From Oryzomicrobium sp. (lineage in GTDB: Bacteria > Pseudomonadota > Gammaproteobacteria > Burkholderiales > Rhodocyclaceae), in contig NZ_JAJTBG010000009.1 of assembly GCF_021287045.1 (NCBI RefSeq), positions 1-64,000 of the forward strand: DNA of 64,000 nucleotides. The letters are read 5' to 3'. Both the position numbers and the translations under genes were made by a program. Shown piece by piece: positions 16,060-28,800 of the stretch (position 1 is the first letter of the stretch; each line of letters begins with the position of its first letter). The notes below the pieces were generated by a model. That model saw nothing but the letters and a program-made list of their open reading frames with translations. It was not told where the DNA came from and made no database searches.

Positions 16060-16364
16060 TCGCGGTCTGGGATCAATTTCCCCCCTTGGCCCCCTCGCGA
16101 TGACCCTGGATGGTCATGGCCCCAAGTCTCCCCTACCCCTTGGCCTTCTTCCTGACCTGCCCCTGGACTACGGGAGGCCATAAAGGACGCTCCCAGGCCC
16201 TACAGGAGCAGCCAGGGACAAAGGAAGGGGAACCCTACTGTGAATCCCCAGGCAGCCACTACAGGGCCACTACAGGGCCTTGGTGAGGCACCAGGGGGAA
16301 TGCGGGGTGTTGTGAACGTGGGCGGTGTCGTGGTAGCTTGGAAAAAGGTAACAGGGGGTGATTG
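16060..16364. other. non-coding end region of the element, no convincing gene
   Basis: About 300 bp separate the Bro-N gene from the right arm-like repeat. A GTG-started frame of 60 codons begins at 16240, but it lacks a clear ribosome site and its Gly/Val-rich content is not persuasive. The stretch CTACAGGGCC repeats imperfectly around 16255-16280. No RNA gene or promoter was identified. Confidence 0.4.
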
Positions 16365-16383
16365 TGTCACCCTGCTGTCACCC
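16365..16383 (+). repeat. putative integrase arm site, right
   Basis: TGTCACCCTGCTGTCACCC differs at one position from 12303-12321 and lies 103 bp inside the right att repeat. A further GTCACCC follows at 16389. The symmetrical placement in the element suggests a shared recombination role. Confidence 0.5.
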
Positions 16384-16451
16384 GAGCGTCACCCTGAAAC
16401 CCAAGTAGTGGGGACAGCGTAGTGACCCTGAGCTAACGGCACAAAAGAAAA

Positions 16452-16473
16452 AAGCCCTGATTTCTCAAGGCTT
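16452..16473 (-). terminator. intrinsic terminator of tRNA-Pro
   Basis: Read on the minus strand, a hairpin AAGCCTTGA/TCAGGGCTT with a tail of T residues follows the tRNA 3' end by about 15 bases. Confidence 0.7.
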
Positions 16474-16486
16474 TTCTCTTCTCGAA

Positions 16487-16539
16487 TTGGTCGGGGAAAG
16501 AGGATTCGAACCTCCGGCCCCTGCGTCCCGAACGCAGTG
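16487..16539 (-). repeat. attachment-site copy inside the intact tRNA-Pro
   Basis: Identical over 53 bp to 12170-12222. Integration keeps the tRNA intact on this side because the repeat restores its 3' part. Confidence 0.92.
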
Positions 16540-16564
16540 CTCTACCAGGCTGAGCTATTCCCCG
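16488..16564 (-). tRNA. tRNA-Pro(CGG)
   Basis: A 77-base gene on the minus strand with encoded CCA. The acceptor stem CGGGGAA pairs with TTCCCCG, the anticodon loop TTCGGGA has anticodon CGG, the T loop is GTTCGAAT and the D arm is normal. It reads proline codon CCG, frequent in this high-GC genome. It is the integration target for two neighbouring elements and should stay functional. Confidence 0.97.
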
Positions 16565-16622
16565 TACAGCGGCGCGGGTGAAACTCGGGAAGGAGCCTCA
16601 CCGCAAATCTTGCGGTTTTGAC

Positions 16623-17591
16623 TCAATAAGACCGCGCAACTGCGAAGGACGACAATTCTAACAGCGAATCCTTGTAAGTGGAAGGGGGCAACGCAGCAAT
16701 TGCTGCTTCTGCCTTGGCCACTTCCACTTTGGCCTGAGCCCGGGTGTGCTCCAGGGCGCCGGTGGCGCGGATGGCGGCGAGCACGGCTGGAAAATCATCC
16801 CGGCCGCCTTCCTCGATGGCATGGCGCACCGCCGCCGCCTGCTCGGTGGTGCCGTGCTGCATGGCATAGATGAGCGGCAGGGTCGGCTTGCCTTCGGCCA
16901 GGTCGTCGCCCAGGTGCTTGCCGGTCTCGGCTTCCTCGCCGGAATAGTCGAGCACGTCGTCGATCAGCTGAAAGGCGGTACCCACGTGCATGCCGTAGGC
17001 GGCGAGGCCGGCCTCGATCTCGGGAGACGCGCCGCCCAGGATGGCGCCGAGCTGGGTCGCCGCCTCGAACAGCTTGGCCGTCTTGTAGTGGATGACCTGC
17101 AGGTAGCGCACTTCGTCCACGTCGGCGTCGTGGCAGTTCATCAGTTGCAACACCTCGCCCTCGGCGATGATGTTGGTGGCGCTGGATAGCACCTCCATCA
17201 CCCGCATGTTGCCCACCGTGACCATCATCTGGAAGGCTCGGGAATAGAGGAAGTCGCCCACCAGCACGCTGGCGGCGTTGCCGAACAGGGCGTTGGCGGT
17301 ATCGCGGCCGCGGCGCAGGGAGGATTCGTCCACCACGTCGTCGTGCAGCAGGGTGGCGGTATGGATGAATTCGACCACCGCCGCCAGCTCGTGGTGGCGG
17401 GTGCCCTGGTAGCCCAGGGCGCCGGCGGACAGGAGGACCAGCGCCGGACGCAGGCGCTTGCCGCCGCTATTGACGATGTACTCGGCCACCTGGCGCACCA
17501 GCACCACGTCGGAATGCAGTTGCTGGCGAATGACGGCGTCCACCGCCTTCATGTCCGGCGCGATGAGCGCATAAAGCTGGTCGAGATTCAC
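16623..17591 (-). CDS. ispB: octaprenyl diphosphate synthase
   Basis: A 322-residue trans-polyprenyl diphosphate synthase that extends farnesyl diphosphate with isopentenyl diphosphate to make the ubiquinone side chain. Both aspartate-rich motifs are present: LLHDDVVDESSLRRG (first DDxxD, about residues 82-86) and QLIDDVLDYSGE (second). The GGKRLRPALVLL substrate region is also intact. It is divergent from the rplU operon, the standard arrangement in beta- and gammaproteobacteria. The chain length (C40) is inferred from synteny. Confidence 0.95.
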   Translation of the reverse strand: MNLDQLYALIAPDMKAVDAVIRQQLHSDVVLVRQVAEYIVNSGGKRLRPALVLLSAGALGYQGTRHHELAAVVEFIHTATLLHDDVVDESSLRRGRDTANALFGNAASVLVGDFLYSRAFQMMVTVGNMRVMEVLSSATNIIAEGEVLQLMNCHDADVDEVRYLQVIHYKTAKLFEAATQLGAILGGASPEIEAGLAAYGMHVGTAFQLIDDVLDYSGEEAETGKHLGDDLAEGKPTLPLIYAMQHGTTEQAAAVRHAIEEGGRDDFPAVLAAIRATGALEHTRAQAKVEVAKAEAAIAALPPSTYKDSLLELSSFAVARSY

Positions 17592-17693
17592 GATTGTTCT
17601 TCGAAGGAGCGGGCAAAGACGCCGAAACCGCGGGATAGTAGGCGGCCCGCCGCGCCAGCGTCAAGCACGCGGCCGGGAAAACGGCGGAAGCCT

Positions 17694-17721
17694 TTGACGC
17701 AGCTTGAAAAATACGTATAAT
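17694..17721 (+). promoter_or_regulatory. sigma-70 promoter for rplU-rpmA
   Basis: TTGACG at 17694-17699 and TATAAT at 17716-17721 are separated by 16 bp. The -10 is perfect and the -35 differs at one base. The rplU start lies 67 bp downstream, giving a short leader. Confidence 0.85.
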
Positions 17722-17787
17722 CGCGGGTTCTTTGTCTGACCCCCGGCGCTCTTCATGGCGATTCGGGATTTTTGTTTGGAGTCCAAC

Positions 17788-18099
17788 ATGTACGCGGTCG
17801 TAAAAACCGGTGGCAAGCAGTATCGCGTGTCCGCCGGCGAAAAACTTAAAGTAGAACAGATACCTGCAGACGTTGGCGCCCAGATCACCCTCGACCAGGT
17901 CCTCATGGTAGGCGAAGGCGAGTCGGTGAAGATCGGCGCCCCGCTGGTTGCCGGGGCCAAGGTCACCGCCACCGTGGTTTCCCACGGTCGCCACGACAAG
18001 GTCAAGATTTTCAAGATGCGCCGCCGCAAGCACTACCAGAAGCACCAGGGCCATCGCCAGAATTACACCGAGCTCAAGATCGAAGCGATCTCGGCTTAA
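17788..18099 (+). CDS. rplU: 50S ribosomal protein L21
   Basis: A 103-residue ribosomal protein that binds 23S rRNA on the large subunit. The N-terminus [20 protein letters not shown] and the C-terminal [20 protein letters not shown] are diagnostic. ATG 17788 is chosen over an upstream in-frame ATG at 17755 because TGGAG precedes it and the family begins with MYAV. It is followed by rpmA after 16 bp in the classic L21-L27 operon. Confidence 0.98.
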   Translation: MYAVVKTGGKQYRVSAGEKLKVEQIPADVGAQITLDQVLMVGEGESVKIGAPLVAGAKVTATVVSHGRHDKVKIFKMRRRKHYQKHQGHRQNYTELKIEAISA

Positions 18100-18115
18100 T
18101 TAAGGAGCTACCAAC

Positions 18116-18379
18116 ATGGCACACAAAAAGGCAGGCGGTTCTTCCCGCAACGGCCGCGACTCAGAAGCTAAACGACTGGGCGTAAAGCGCTACGGCGGCC
18201 AAGTGGTTCTCGCTGGCAACATCCTGGTGCGTCAGCGTGGCACCCAGTTCCACGCCGGCGAAGGCGTGGGCGTGGGCAAGGACCACACCCTGTTCGCCCT
18301 GGTCGACGGCAAGGTGCAGTTCTCCGTCAAGGGTGAAAAGCAGCGCCGTTTCGTGAGCATCGTTCCCGCCCAGCAGTAA
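18116..18379 (+). CDS. rpmA: 50S ribosomal protein L27
   Basis: An 87-residue protein whose N-terminal tail reaches the peptidyl-transferase centre. [20 protein letters not shown] and [18 protein letters not shown] are the family signature. AAGGAG lies a normal distance upstream. No N-terminal extension needing cleavage is present, unlike in Firmicutes. A terminator 19 bp downstream separates it from obgE. Confidence 0.98.
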   Translation: MAHKKAGGSSRNGRDSEAKRLGVKRYGGQVVLAGNILVRQRGTQFHAGEGVGVGKDHTLFALVDGKVQFSVKGEKQRRFVSIVPAQQ

Positions 18380-18397
18380 GCGGCAACCGCTCTGAAG

Positions 18398-18425
18398 AAG
18401 CCCTATCCTTGCGGTAGGGCTTTTT
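18398..18425 (+). terminator. intrinsic terminator after rpmA
   Basis: Stem AAGCCCTA/TAGGGCTT with a 9-base loop, followed by a T run. Confidence 0.8.
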
Positions 18426-18504
18426 CGTTTCTACCTTTCCGCCCCCCAGCGTTCCACCGCTTCCCGCCGCCCCACTGGGGCCGCCGCGCACCGAGACCGA
18501 CCTC

Positions 18505-19638
18505 ATGAAATTCATCGACGAAGCCAAAATCGAAGTCATCGCCGGCAAGGGCGGCGACGGGTCCGCCTCGTTCCGCCGCGAGAAATTCATCCCCTTCGGC
18601 GGCCCGGATGGCGGCGACGGCGGCCGGGGCGGCAGCATCTACGCCGTGGCCGACCGCAACATCAATACCCTGGTCGATTACCGCTACACCCGCAAGTTCA
18701 AGGCCAACAACGGCGAACGGGGCCGCGGCTCCGACTGCTACGGCAAGGGTGCCGACGACCTGATCCTGCGCGTGCCGGTGGGCACGGTGATCTCCGACCT
18801 GAATACCGGCGAGATCGTTGCCGACCTGGCCAGCGACGGCCAGAAGGCGCGCATCGCCCGGGGGGGCCGCGGCGGCCTGGGCAACCTGCACTTCAAGTCC
18901 AGCACCAACCGGGCGCCGCGCCAGTTCACCCGGGGCGAACCCGGCGAAGAGCGGGAACTCAAGATGGAGCTGCGCGTGCTCGCCGACGTGGGCCTGCTCG
19001 GCCTGCCCAACGCCGGCAAGAGCACCTTCATTCGTTCGGTTTCCGCCGCCAAGCCCAAGGTGGCCGACTACCCCTTCACCACCCTGCACCCCAACCTGGG
19101 GGTGGTGCGCACCGACGAGAACCGCAGCTTCGTCATCGCCGACGTGCCGGGCCTGATCGAAGGCGCCGCCGACGGCGCCGGCCTGGGCCACCGCTTCCTC
19201 AAGCACTTGCAGCGCACCCGCATCCTGCTGCACCTGGTGGACCTGGCGCCCCTGGACCCGGAAGCCGATCCGGTGCACGACGCCGTAGCCATCGTCGCCG
19301 AGTTGGACAAGTACGACCGGCGCCTGGCGGACAAGCCCCGCTGGCTGGTGCTCAACAAGCTGGACCTGATCCCCGAGGAGGAGCGGGACCAGCGCGTCGC
19401 CGACTTCCTCGCCGCCTTCAAGGCCGCCACAGGCCAGGACGAGCTGGGCCCGGTGTTCCGCATCTCCGCCATCAGCGGCGACGGCACCCGTCCCCTGGTC
19501 TATGCCATCCAGGACACCCTGGACGCCATGGGCCCGGCCCTGGTCGAAGCCTGGGAAGAGAAGGACGACGATTACGGCGACACCCTGCCCGGCCCGATCG
19601 AGGAGCTGCCGCTGGACGACGAGGAGGATGCGGAATGA
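18505..19638 (+). CDS. obgE: GTPase Obg
   Basis: A 377-residue essential GTPase acting in 50S maturation and stress control. The glycine-rich Obg domain (about 1-158; [20 protein letters not shown]) is followed by the G domain with the P-loop [10 protein letters not shown], switch segment [15 protein letters not shown]3 DVPGLIEGA and G4 NKLDLI. The C-terminal tail is acidic (LDDEEDAE). Its last four bases overlap proB, a pairing common in betaproteobacteria. Confidence 0.97.
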   Translation: MKFIDEAKIEVIAGKGGDGSASFRREKFIPFGGPDGGDGGRGGSIYAVADRNINTLVDYRYTRKFKANNGERGRGSDCYGKGADDLILRVPVGTVISDLNTGEIVADLASDGQKARIARGGRGGLGNLHFKSSTNRAPRQFTRGEPGEERELKMELRVLADVGLLGLPNAGKSTFIRSVSAAKPKVADYPFTTLHPNLGVVRTDENRSFVIADVPGLIEGAADGAGLGHRFLKHLQRTRILLHLVDLAPLDPEADPVHDAVAIVAELDKYDRRLADKPRWLVLNKLDLIPEEERDQRVADFLAAFKAATGQDELGPVFRISAISGDGTRPLVYAIQDTLDAMGPALVEAWEEKDDDYGDTLPGPIEELPLDDEEDAE

Positions 19639-20756
19639 GCTCCGCCACCCGCCTCGCCGACGCCACCCGCCTGGTGGCCAAGGTCGGCTCTGCCCTGGTC
19701 ACCGCCAACGGCCAGGGGCTGGACGAAGCCGCCATCGGCGAATGGGCGCGGCAGATCGCCGCCCTGGTGGCCAACGGCCGCCAGGTGGTGCTGGTCTCCT
19801 CCGGCGCCATCGCCTGCGGCATGCAGCGCCTGGGCTGGAGCAAGCGCCCCAGCACCGTTCCCGAACTCCAGGCCGCCGCCGCCGTGGGCCAGATGGGCCT
19901 GGCCCAGATCTACGAAAGCGCCTTTGCCAACCACGGTCTGAAGACCGCCCAGGTGCTGCTCACCCATGAAGACCTGGCCGACCGCACCCGCTACCTGAAC
20001 GCCCGCTCCACCCTGACCACCCTGCTCTCCCTGGGGGTGGTGCCGATCATCAACGAGAACGACACGGTGGTCACCGCCGAGATCAAGTTCGGCGACAACG
20101 ACACCCTGGGCGCCCTGGTGGCCAACCTGGTGGAAGCCGACGCTCTGGTCATCCTCACCGACCAGATCGGCCTGTTCACCGCCGATCCGCGCAAGGACCC
20201 CAACGCCACCCTGATCCGCGAGGCCAGCGCCGGCGACCCGGCCCTGGAAGCCATGGCCGGCGGCGCCGGCACGGCGGTGGGCACCGGCGGCATGATCACC
20301 AAGGTGCTGGCCGCCAAGCGCGCCGCCCGTAGCGGCGCCGCCACGGTGATCGCCAGCGGCCGGGAAAAGGACGTGCTCGCCCGCCTCGCCGCCGGCGAAT
20401 CCATCGGCACCTTGCTGGTGGCCCAGCAGGCGCCCCTGGCGGCACGCAAGCAATGGCTGGCCGACCACCTGCAACTGGCCGGCCGTCTGCGCCTGGATGC
20501 CGGCGCCGTCAGCGCCCTGGCCGAAGGCAAGAGCCTGCTGCCGGTGGGCGTGATCGAGGTCGAAGGCGAATTCGAACGGGGCGCCGCCGTGGCCTGCATC
20601 GGCCCGGACGGCCGGGAAGTGGCCCGGGGCCTGGCCAACTACGGCTCCAGCGACGCCCGGCGCATCGCCCGGCGCGGCAGCCACGAGATCGCCGACCTGC
20701 TCGGCTACGTGGACGCCCCGGAACTGATCCACCGGGACAACCTGGTCACCCTCTGA
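19635..20756 (+). CDS. proB: glutamate 5-kinase
   Basis: A 373-residue enzyme that phosphorylates glutamate in the first step of proline synthesis, feedback-inhibited by proline in the family. The amino-acid kinase domain (about 1-255) has [34 protein letters not shown] and [22 protein letters not shown]-terminal PUA domain (about 275-365) is present ([20 protein letters not shown]). The start overlaps the obgE stop by four bases. proA is not adjacent. Confidence 0.96.
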   Translation: MSSATRLADATRLVAKVGSALVTANGQGLDEAAIGEWARQIAALVANGRQVVLVSSGAIACGMQRLGWSKRPSTVPELQAAAAVGQMGLAQIYESAFANHGLKTAQVLLTHEDLADRTRYLNARSTLTTLLSLGVVPIINENDTVVTAEIKFGDNDTLGALVANLVEADALVILTDQIGLFTADPRKDPNATLIREASAGDPALEAMAGGAGTAVGTGGMITKVLAAKRAARSGAATVIASGREKDVLARLAAGESIGTLLVAQQAPLAARKQWLADHLQLAGRLRLDAGAVSALAEGKSLLPVGVIEVEGEFERGAAVACIGPDGREVARGLANYGSSDARRIARRGSHEIADLLGYVDAPELIHRDNLVTL

Positions 20757-20762
20757 CCCCGG

Positions 20763-21902
20763 TCACTGCCGCACACCCGGATCAGGCGCCCGCCGCCGCA
20801 GTCCGGCCGGGCCGCGCCGCCCGATCCGGCGCCCCAGGGCGGCGGCGGGCAGTTCCACCCAGCGGTAGAACAGCCGAGCCAACGCCAGGCTGAGGCCAAA
20901 GGCCAGGCCCAGGGCGAGGACCGCCAGCTCCGGCGAATCCCATTCGAGCCTGGCCCACAGGGCGCCGACAAACACCAGCACCGGAAAGTGCACCAGGAAG
21001 AGGCTGAAGGAAATCCGCCCCACCCCCAGCACGGCCTTGTGCCGCGGCCAGCTGGCGCCCCAGCCGCGCCACTCCCCGTGCCACAGCAGCGCCCCCACCA
21101 GCAGGGCACTGAGCAACCGCCAGCGCCACTCGAACCCCATGGCGGCCACCAGCAACAGGGCATAGAGCCAGAAGGACCACGGCGAGCGGGCGCGATGAAC
21201 CGCGTGGTGGATGACGATGCCCATGAAGAAATAGGGGAAGAAGTACAGCCACCAGCTATCCCAGTCGGGATTCAGGTTGAAGTGGAACAGGGAGAAGGCC
21301 GCCAGGGGCCAGCCGAGCAGCAGGGGCACGTTGAGACGCCCCCGGCCTGGGCCGTCCCGCAGCCACAGCCCGGCCGCATAGACCAGGGCCAGCTGGAAAT
21401 TGACGCAGATAAACCAGAACCCCGCCGACAGGTGCTCGTAGCCGAGGATGGCCTGGAGGAAAAAGAGGTGGGCCAGCACCTGGGGCACGGTCACGGGGGC
21501 CCCGGTCAATTCCTCCGGCAGCCAATCCCGGCCGTACAGGTAGGCCAGCCCCACCAACCCCATGGCCGCCAGATAAGGCAGGCCCAGGCGGCAGTAGCGC
21601 CGCACCACATAGCGCCCCAGGACGGGCAGGCGCCAGTCCCGCCCGCTCATGCTCAAGGCCATCACGTAGCCGCCGACCACGAAGAACACCTGGGTGGCCC
21701 GGCCGTGATCCGCCAGCCAATCGAGCAGATTGCCCATCACCGGCGCCGCCCAATCCCTGAGCGGCGGGTAGAGGGCGAAGTGGTGCCAGGCAATGACCAC
21801 GGCCGCCACGGCCCGCAGGGCGATGACGAAATAGCGGGTATCGACGGCCGACCGGGGCGGCGAGGCGTCGGCACAGGGAAGAGCGGCGGGGGGAGCAACC
21901 AT
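20763..21902 (-). CDS. membrane acyltransferase, acyltransferase-3 family
   Basis: An integral membrane protein of about 379 residues of the family that acylates O-antigens, exopolysaccharides and other glycans from the cytoplasmic face. The N-terminal FVIALRAVAAVVIAWHHFAL includes the catalytic-type histidine of the RxxA...H motif, followed by FFVVGGYVMALSM. About ten hydrophobic segments follow. ATG 21902 is preferred; the longer frame adds 45 low-complexity residues. The substrate is unknown because no polysaccharide genes are nearby. Confidence 0.85.
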   Translation of the reverse strand: MVAPPAALPCADASPPRSAVDTRYFVIALRAVAAVVIAWHHFALYPPLRDWAAPVMGNLLDWLADHGRATQVFFVVGGYVMALSMSGRDWRLPVLGRYVVRRYCRLGLPYLAAMGLVGLAYLYGRDWLPEELTGAPVTVPQVLAHLFFLQAILGYEHLSAGFWFICVNFQLALVYAAGLWLRDGPGRGRLNVPLLLGWPLAAFSLFHFNLNPDWDSWWLYFFPYFFMGIVIHHAVHRARSPWSFWLYALLLVAAMGFEWRWRLLSALLVGALLWHGEWRGWGASWPRHKAVLGVGRISFSLFLVHFPVLVFVGALWARLEWDSPELAVLALGLAFGLSLALARLFYRWVELPAAALGRRIGRRGPAGLRRRAPDPGVRQ

Positions 21903-22022
21903 GGACGTACAACCTGGCCGGTAAAACGAATGGGGCGAACTGGCCGACGATTCCGGCAGCGATTGGCATGGCTGGCACCACTGGCATGGCCTGGATGCCG
22001 ATGGTCTACCCCGGTAAAAACG

Positions 22023-22050
22023 ACGAAGCCTTCGCAATGGAAGGCTTCGT
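22023..22050 (-). terminator. intrinsic terminator after dsbB
   Basis: Inverted repeat ACGAAGCCTTC/GAAGGCTTCGT. On the minus strand it is followed by CGTTTTT. Confidence 0.75.
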
Positions 22051-22096
22051 TGGTGGATCGCGCGCCCGGCAAGGCGCCGCGTTCAGCCCGTGCGGA

Positions 22097-22609
22097 TCAG
22101 CTCCGCCCCAGGCTGCGGCGCGCCACCGCCGCCAGGGCGCCCACGTAACCGACGAAGGCCACCAGGGACCAGTGGGCCATGGACAGGCCGAGGAACACCC
22201 ACTCCTTGCTGCTGCAAAAGCCGGTGGCGAGGAACAGGCGGGGCCAGCGTTCGCCCAGCCACTCCACGGTCTGCTCCATCAGGTTGGGGGGGCCAAAGCC
22301 GCACTCCAGGGCCGGGTCGGCCATCCATTGCAGCCAGCCCTGGTAACCCGCCGCGGCGATGCCGCCCAGGGCCGCCATCAGGGCGATCAACAAGCCCCAG
22401 GGGCGCAGGGGCCGCCCGGCGGCGGCAATCAGGGCGCCACAGCCGATGGCCAGGTAGAGCACCCGCTGGAAGATGCACAAAGGGCACGGGTTGAGGCGCA
22501 GGGCCTCGCCGAGGACCACGCCGACGCCCACCAGGGCGAAGGCGCCGAAGCCGAGCACCAGGCAGGCGGTCCGGTCCGAGATGCGGCCGCAGAGCGACGA
22601 CAAAGACAT
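22097..22609 (-). CDS. dsbB: disulfide bond formation protein B
   Basis: A 170-residue inner-membrane quinone reductase that reoxidises DsbA. It shows four membrane segments, the first periplasmic pair as CPLC (LNPCPLCIFQRVLYL) and the second cysteines in ALECGFGPPNL and ATGFCSSKEW. ATG 22609 begins MSLSSLCGRISDR and gives the usual length. No dsbA is adjacent. Confidence 0.93.
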   Translation of the reverse strand: MSLSSLCGRISDRTACLVLGFGAFALVGVGVVLGEALRLNPCPLCIFQRVLYLAIGCGALIAAAGRPLRPWGLLIALMAALGGIAAAGYQGWLQWMADPALECGFGPPNLMEQTVEWLGERWPRLFLATGFCSSKEWVFLGLSMAHWSLVAFVGYVGALAAVARRSLGRS

Positions 22610-22698
22610 GGGGGCTCCCAGGAAAGAAACGGGCGGCGCCAGCCCCAGCCGGGTCCTGGCGCCGCCCGCAGTGTATGCCAGATGGCGTGCTGGGCGCG

Positions 22699-23874
22699 TT
22701 ACACCGCGTAACGGCGCAGGCGCAGAGCGATCTCTTCGAGCTGGCGGATGCCCGAGGCCTCGGCCCGCTGGCACCAGTCCTGGAGCTGCTTGACCAGCTG
22801 GTCGGAGGAGGCGCTGGTGCGCTCCCACACCTGGGCCAGTTCGTCGCGCATGGCGTGCAGGGTAGCCAGGGCGCGGCTCTCCCGCAGCAAGGTTTCCAGG
22901 GCGGCGCGGCGCTCGGCGCACAGTTTGGCCGGATCAACATTGAGCAGGCCGGCCAAGCCGGCAAAGCGCTTGGCTTCCTGCTTGCCCAGGCGCTGCCTGA
23001 GGGCTTTCAGCTCCTCGCCGTAGGTGCGGCGCAGGGATGCGGCGTAGCGCGACAGCAGGTCGTAGCGGTGGGTGATCACCGCCTGGAGGCTGTCCAGGTC
23101 GAGCACCGGCTTGGGCGCCACGAAGCGGGGCCTGGGGATGACTTTCTTGATGGTGGCCAGCTTGCAGGCGGACAGCACCCGCAGGTACAGCCAGCCCAGG
23201 TCGAACTCGTACCACTTGGTGGAAAACCGGGCCGAGGTGGCGAAGGAATGGTGGTTGTTGTGCAGCTCTTCGCCACCCACCAGGATGCCCCAGGGAATCA
23301 GGTTGGTGGAGGCGTCGGCGCAGTCGAAGTTGCGGTAGCCCCAATAGTGGCCCACGCCGTTGATCACCCCCGCCGCCCAGAAGGGAATCCACACCATCTG
23401 CACCGCCCAGATGGTCAGGCCGATCGGGCCGAACAACACCAGGTTTAGCACCAGCAGGATCGACACGCCCAGGGCCGAATGGCGCGAATAGAGGTGGCGC
23501 TCGATCCAGTCGTCCGGAGTGCCGTGGCCGTAGCGGCGCAGGGTTTCCTCGTTCTTGGCCTCGGCCCGGTACAGCTCGGCGCCTTCGAAGAACACCTTCT
23601 TCAGACCCTTGGCCTGGGGACTATGGGGGTCCTCGGCGGTTTCGCACTTGGCGTGGTGCTTGCGGTGGATGGCCGCCCATTCCTTGGTGACCATGCCGGT
23701 GGTGAACCACAACCAGAAACGGAAGAAATGGGAGACGAGGGGATGCAGGTCCAGTGCCCGGTGGGCCTGGTGGCGATGCAGGAAGATGGTCACCGCGGCG
23801 ATGGTGACGTGGGTGAGTCCCAGGGTAACCAGCACGTAGCCCCACCAGGGAAGGTCAATCAGACCGGCGTACAT
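22699..23874 (-). CDS. acyl-CoA/acyl-lipid delta-9 fatty acid desaturase
   Basis: A di-iron membrane desaturase of about 391 residues. The three histidine boxes are complete: HRHQAHR, HRKHH and ELHNNHHSF. Four membrane segments fit the family. ATG 23874 starts MYAGLIDLPWWGYVLV and avoids a 24-residue unlikely extension. The last ~130 residues (from DLLSRYAASLRRTYGEELK to CQRAEASGIRQLEEIALRL) form a charged helical tail beyond the catalytic domain. Longer desaturases with such tails appear in other betaproteobacteria. The tail may mediate protein contacts, which is inference. Confidence 0.9.
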   Translation of the reverse strand: MYAGLIDLPWWGYVLVTLGLTHVTIAAVTIFLHRHQAHRALDLHPLVSHFFRFWLWFTTGMVTKEWAAIHRKHHAKCETAEDPHSPQAKGLKKVFFEGAELYRAEAKNEETLRRYGHGTPDDWIERHLYSRHSALGVSILLVLNLVLFGPIGLTIWAVQMVWIPFWAAGVINGVGHYWGYRNFDCADASTNLIPWGILVGGEELHNNHHSFATSARFSTKWYEFDLGWLYLRVLSACKLATIKKVIPRPRFVAPKPVLDLDSLQAVITHRYDLLSRYAASLRRTYGEELKALRQRLGKQEAKRFAGLAGLLNVDPAKLCAERRAALETLLRESRALATLHAMRDELAQVWERTSASSDQLVKQLQDWCQRAEASGIRQLEEIALRLRRYAV

Positions 23875-23934
23875 CGACAACACCTTCTCGCCCGAAGGCG
23901 AAGTAACGAACAAGCCCCTGATTCTACGTGAAAA

Positions 23935-23978
23935 CCCCGCCGCCAACCGTCCCTTGCGGAACGGTCATGACGGCGGGG
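23935..23978 (-). terminator. intrinsic terminator after gdhA
   Basis: A long stem CCCCGCCG...CGGCGGGG with an inner helix around CCGT/ACGG. Read on the minus strand it is followed by TTTT. Confidence 0.8.
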
Positions 23979-24029
23979 CAAGGCCTTGCGGCGCAGGGCG
24001 CGGCAGCGCCCCTCAACGGGGCCGGCGCG

Positions 24030-27855
<3,826 letters not shown>

Positions 27856-27869
27856 CCTGCGAAACCCCG

Positions 27870-27922
27870 CGCCCCTGGCCGATCTTGGCGATATGCCCGC
27901 CAGGATCGGCCAGGGGCGTGCC
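27870..27922 (+). terminator. intrinsic terminator after the GGDEF-EAL gene
   Basis: A long stem CGCCCCTGGCCGATC paired with its near-complement ending GGCCAGGGGCG, with a small inner GGCG/CGCC helix, followed by CCTTTTCC. Confidence 0.75.
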
Positions 27923-28036
27923 TTTTCCGCACAGCGATTCCGGATGCGGCCATGGGCGCGGACTTCCGGGTCATCCACCGCAGCCGGCCCGGCTCGCGTT
28001 ACACTTCCCGGCATCGCAACTATTCCCGCCCACGCC

Positions 28037-28735
28037 ATGGCACAGCGCATCCTGCTGGTGGAAGACGACGAACGTCTCGCCTCCCTCATCGCCGAATACC
28101 TGACCAAGAACGGCTTCGACGTGGCCATCGAGCCCCGCGGCGACACGGCCGCCGAGCGCATTCCCAGGGAAGCCCCGGACCTGGTGGTGCTCGACCTGAT
28201 GCTGCCCGGCCTGGACGGCTTCGAGGTGTGCAAGCAGGTGCGCAGCAAGTTCGACGGCATCCTGCTCATGCTCACCGCCCGGGACGAGGACATGGACCAG
28301 ATCCTCGGCCTGGAACTGGGGGCCGACGACTACATCACCAAGCCGGTGCAGCCCCGGGTGCTGCTCGCCCGCATCCGCGCCCTGCTGCGCCGCGCCCCGG
28401 CAGCGGGCGGCGAGGCCGGCGACGGCAGCGACGAGGTGATCGACATCGCCGACTTCCACATCAGCCAGGCCACCCGTACCGCCCACCTGGCCGGCGAGCC
28501 CCTGGACCTGACCACCGCCGAGTTCGACCTGCTCTGGTTGCTGGCCAAGAACGCCGGCTCGGTGCTGTCCCGGGACGACCTGCTGCAAGCCCTGCGCGGC
28601 ATCGGCTTCGACGGCCTGGACCGCTCCATCGACGCCCGCATCTCGCGGTTGCGGCGCAAGCTCGGCGACGACCCGGACAATCCGGAGCGGATCAAGACGG
28701 TGCGCGGCAAGGGCTACCTGTTCAGCAAGGCCTGA
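28037..28735 (+). CDS. OmpR-family response regulator, RstA-like
   Basis: A 232-residue response regulator. The receiver domain (1-120) has LLVEDD, the phospho-acceptor in VVLDLMLPGLDGFEV and the lysine in YITKPVQPRVLL. The C-terminal winged helix (about 140-230) ends RLRRKLGDDPDNPERIKTV and RGKGYLF. KPVQPR is the RstA form of the usual KPF motif. ATG 28037 was chosen because the receiver begins there. It pairs with the kinase 65 bp downstream. Confidence 0.93.
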   Translation: MAQRILLVEDDERLASLIAEYLTKNGFDVAIEPRGDTAAERIPREAPDLVVLDLMLPGLDGFEVCKQVRSKFDGILLMLTARDEDMDQILGLELGADDYITKPVQPRVLLARIRALLRRAPAAGGEAGDGSDEVIDIADFHISQATRTAHLAGEPLDLTTAEFDLLWLLAKNAGSVLSRDDLLQALRGIGFDGLDRSIDARISRLRRKLGDDPDNPERIKTVRGKGYLFSKA

Positions 28736-28752
28736 CCCGGCCCACCAGCCAC

Positions 28753-28775
28753 GGCGCCCCCTGGGGCGCCGTTTT
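28753..28775 (+). terminator. hairpin between regulator and kinase
   Basis: A perfect stem GGCGCCCC-ct-GGGGCGCC followed by GTTTT sits between two genes that should be co-transcribed. It may reduce kinase expression relative to the regulator. Confidence 0.6.
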
Positions 28776-28800
28776 CGCGTTTTCACCCGCCCAGTTCCCC

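Larger units (their letters stand above)
12170..16539. mobile_element. 4.37-kb integrative element in tRNA-Pro
   Basis: The element is bounded by the 53-bp direct repeats. It contains an integrase next to one end, a small gene, a ribbon-helix-helix-like protein, a winged-helix protein, KilA-N and Bro-N antirepressor-like proteins, a long palindrome and iteron-like repeats. Near-identical 19-bp sequences lie about 80-105 bp inside each att repeat. No capsid, tail, portal or terminase gene is present. The size and content fit a minimal phage satellite or an integrated plasmid-like element rather than a complete prophage. Confidence 0.8.

Noticed and set aside
12170-16539. Complete prophage
   Set aside because: KilA-N, Bro-N and integrase are phage-like, but no capsid, portal, terminase, tail or lysis gene is present in the 4.4 kb.
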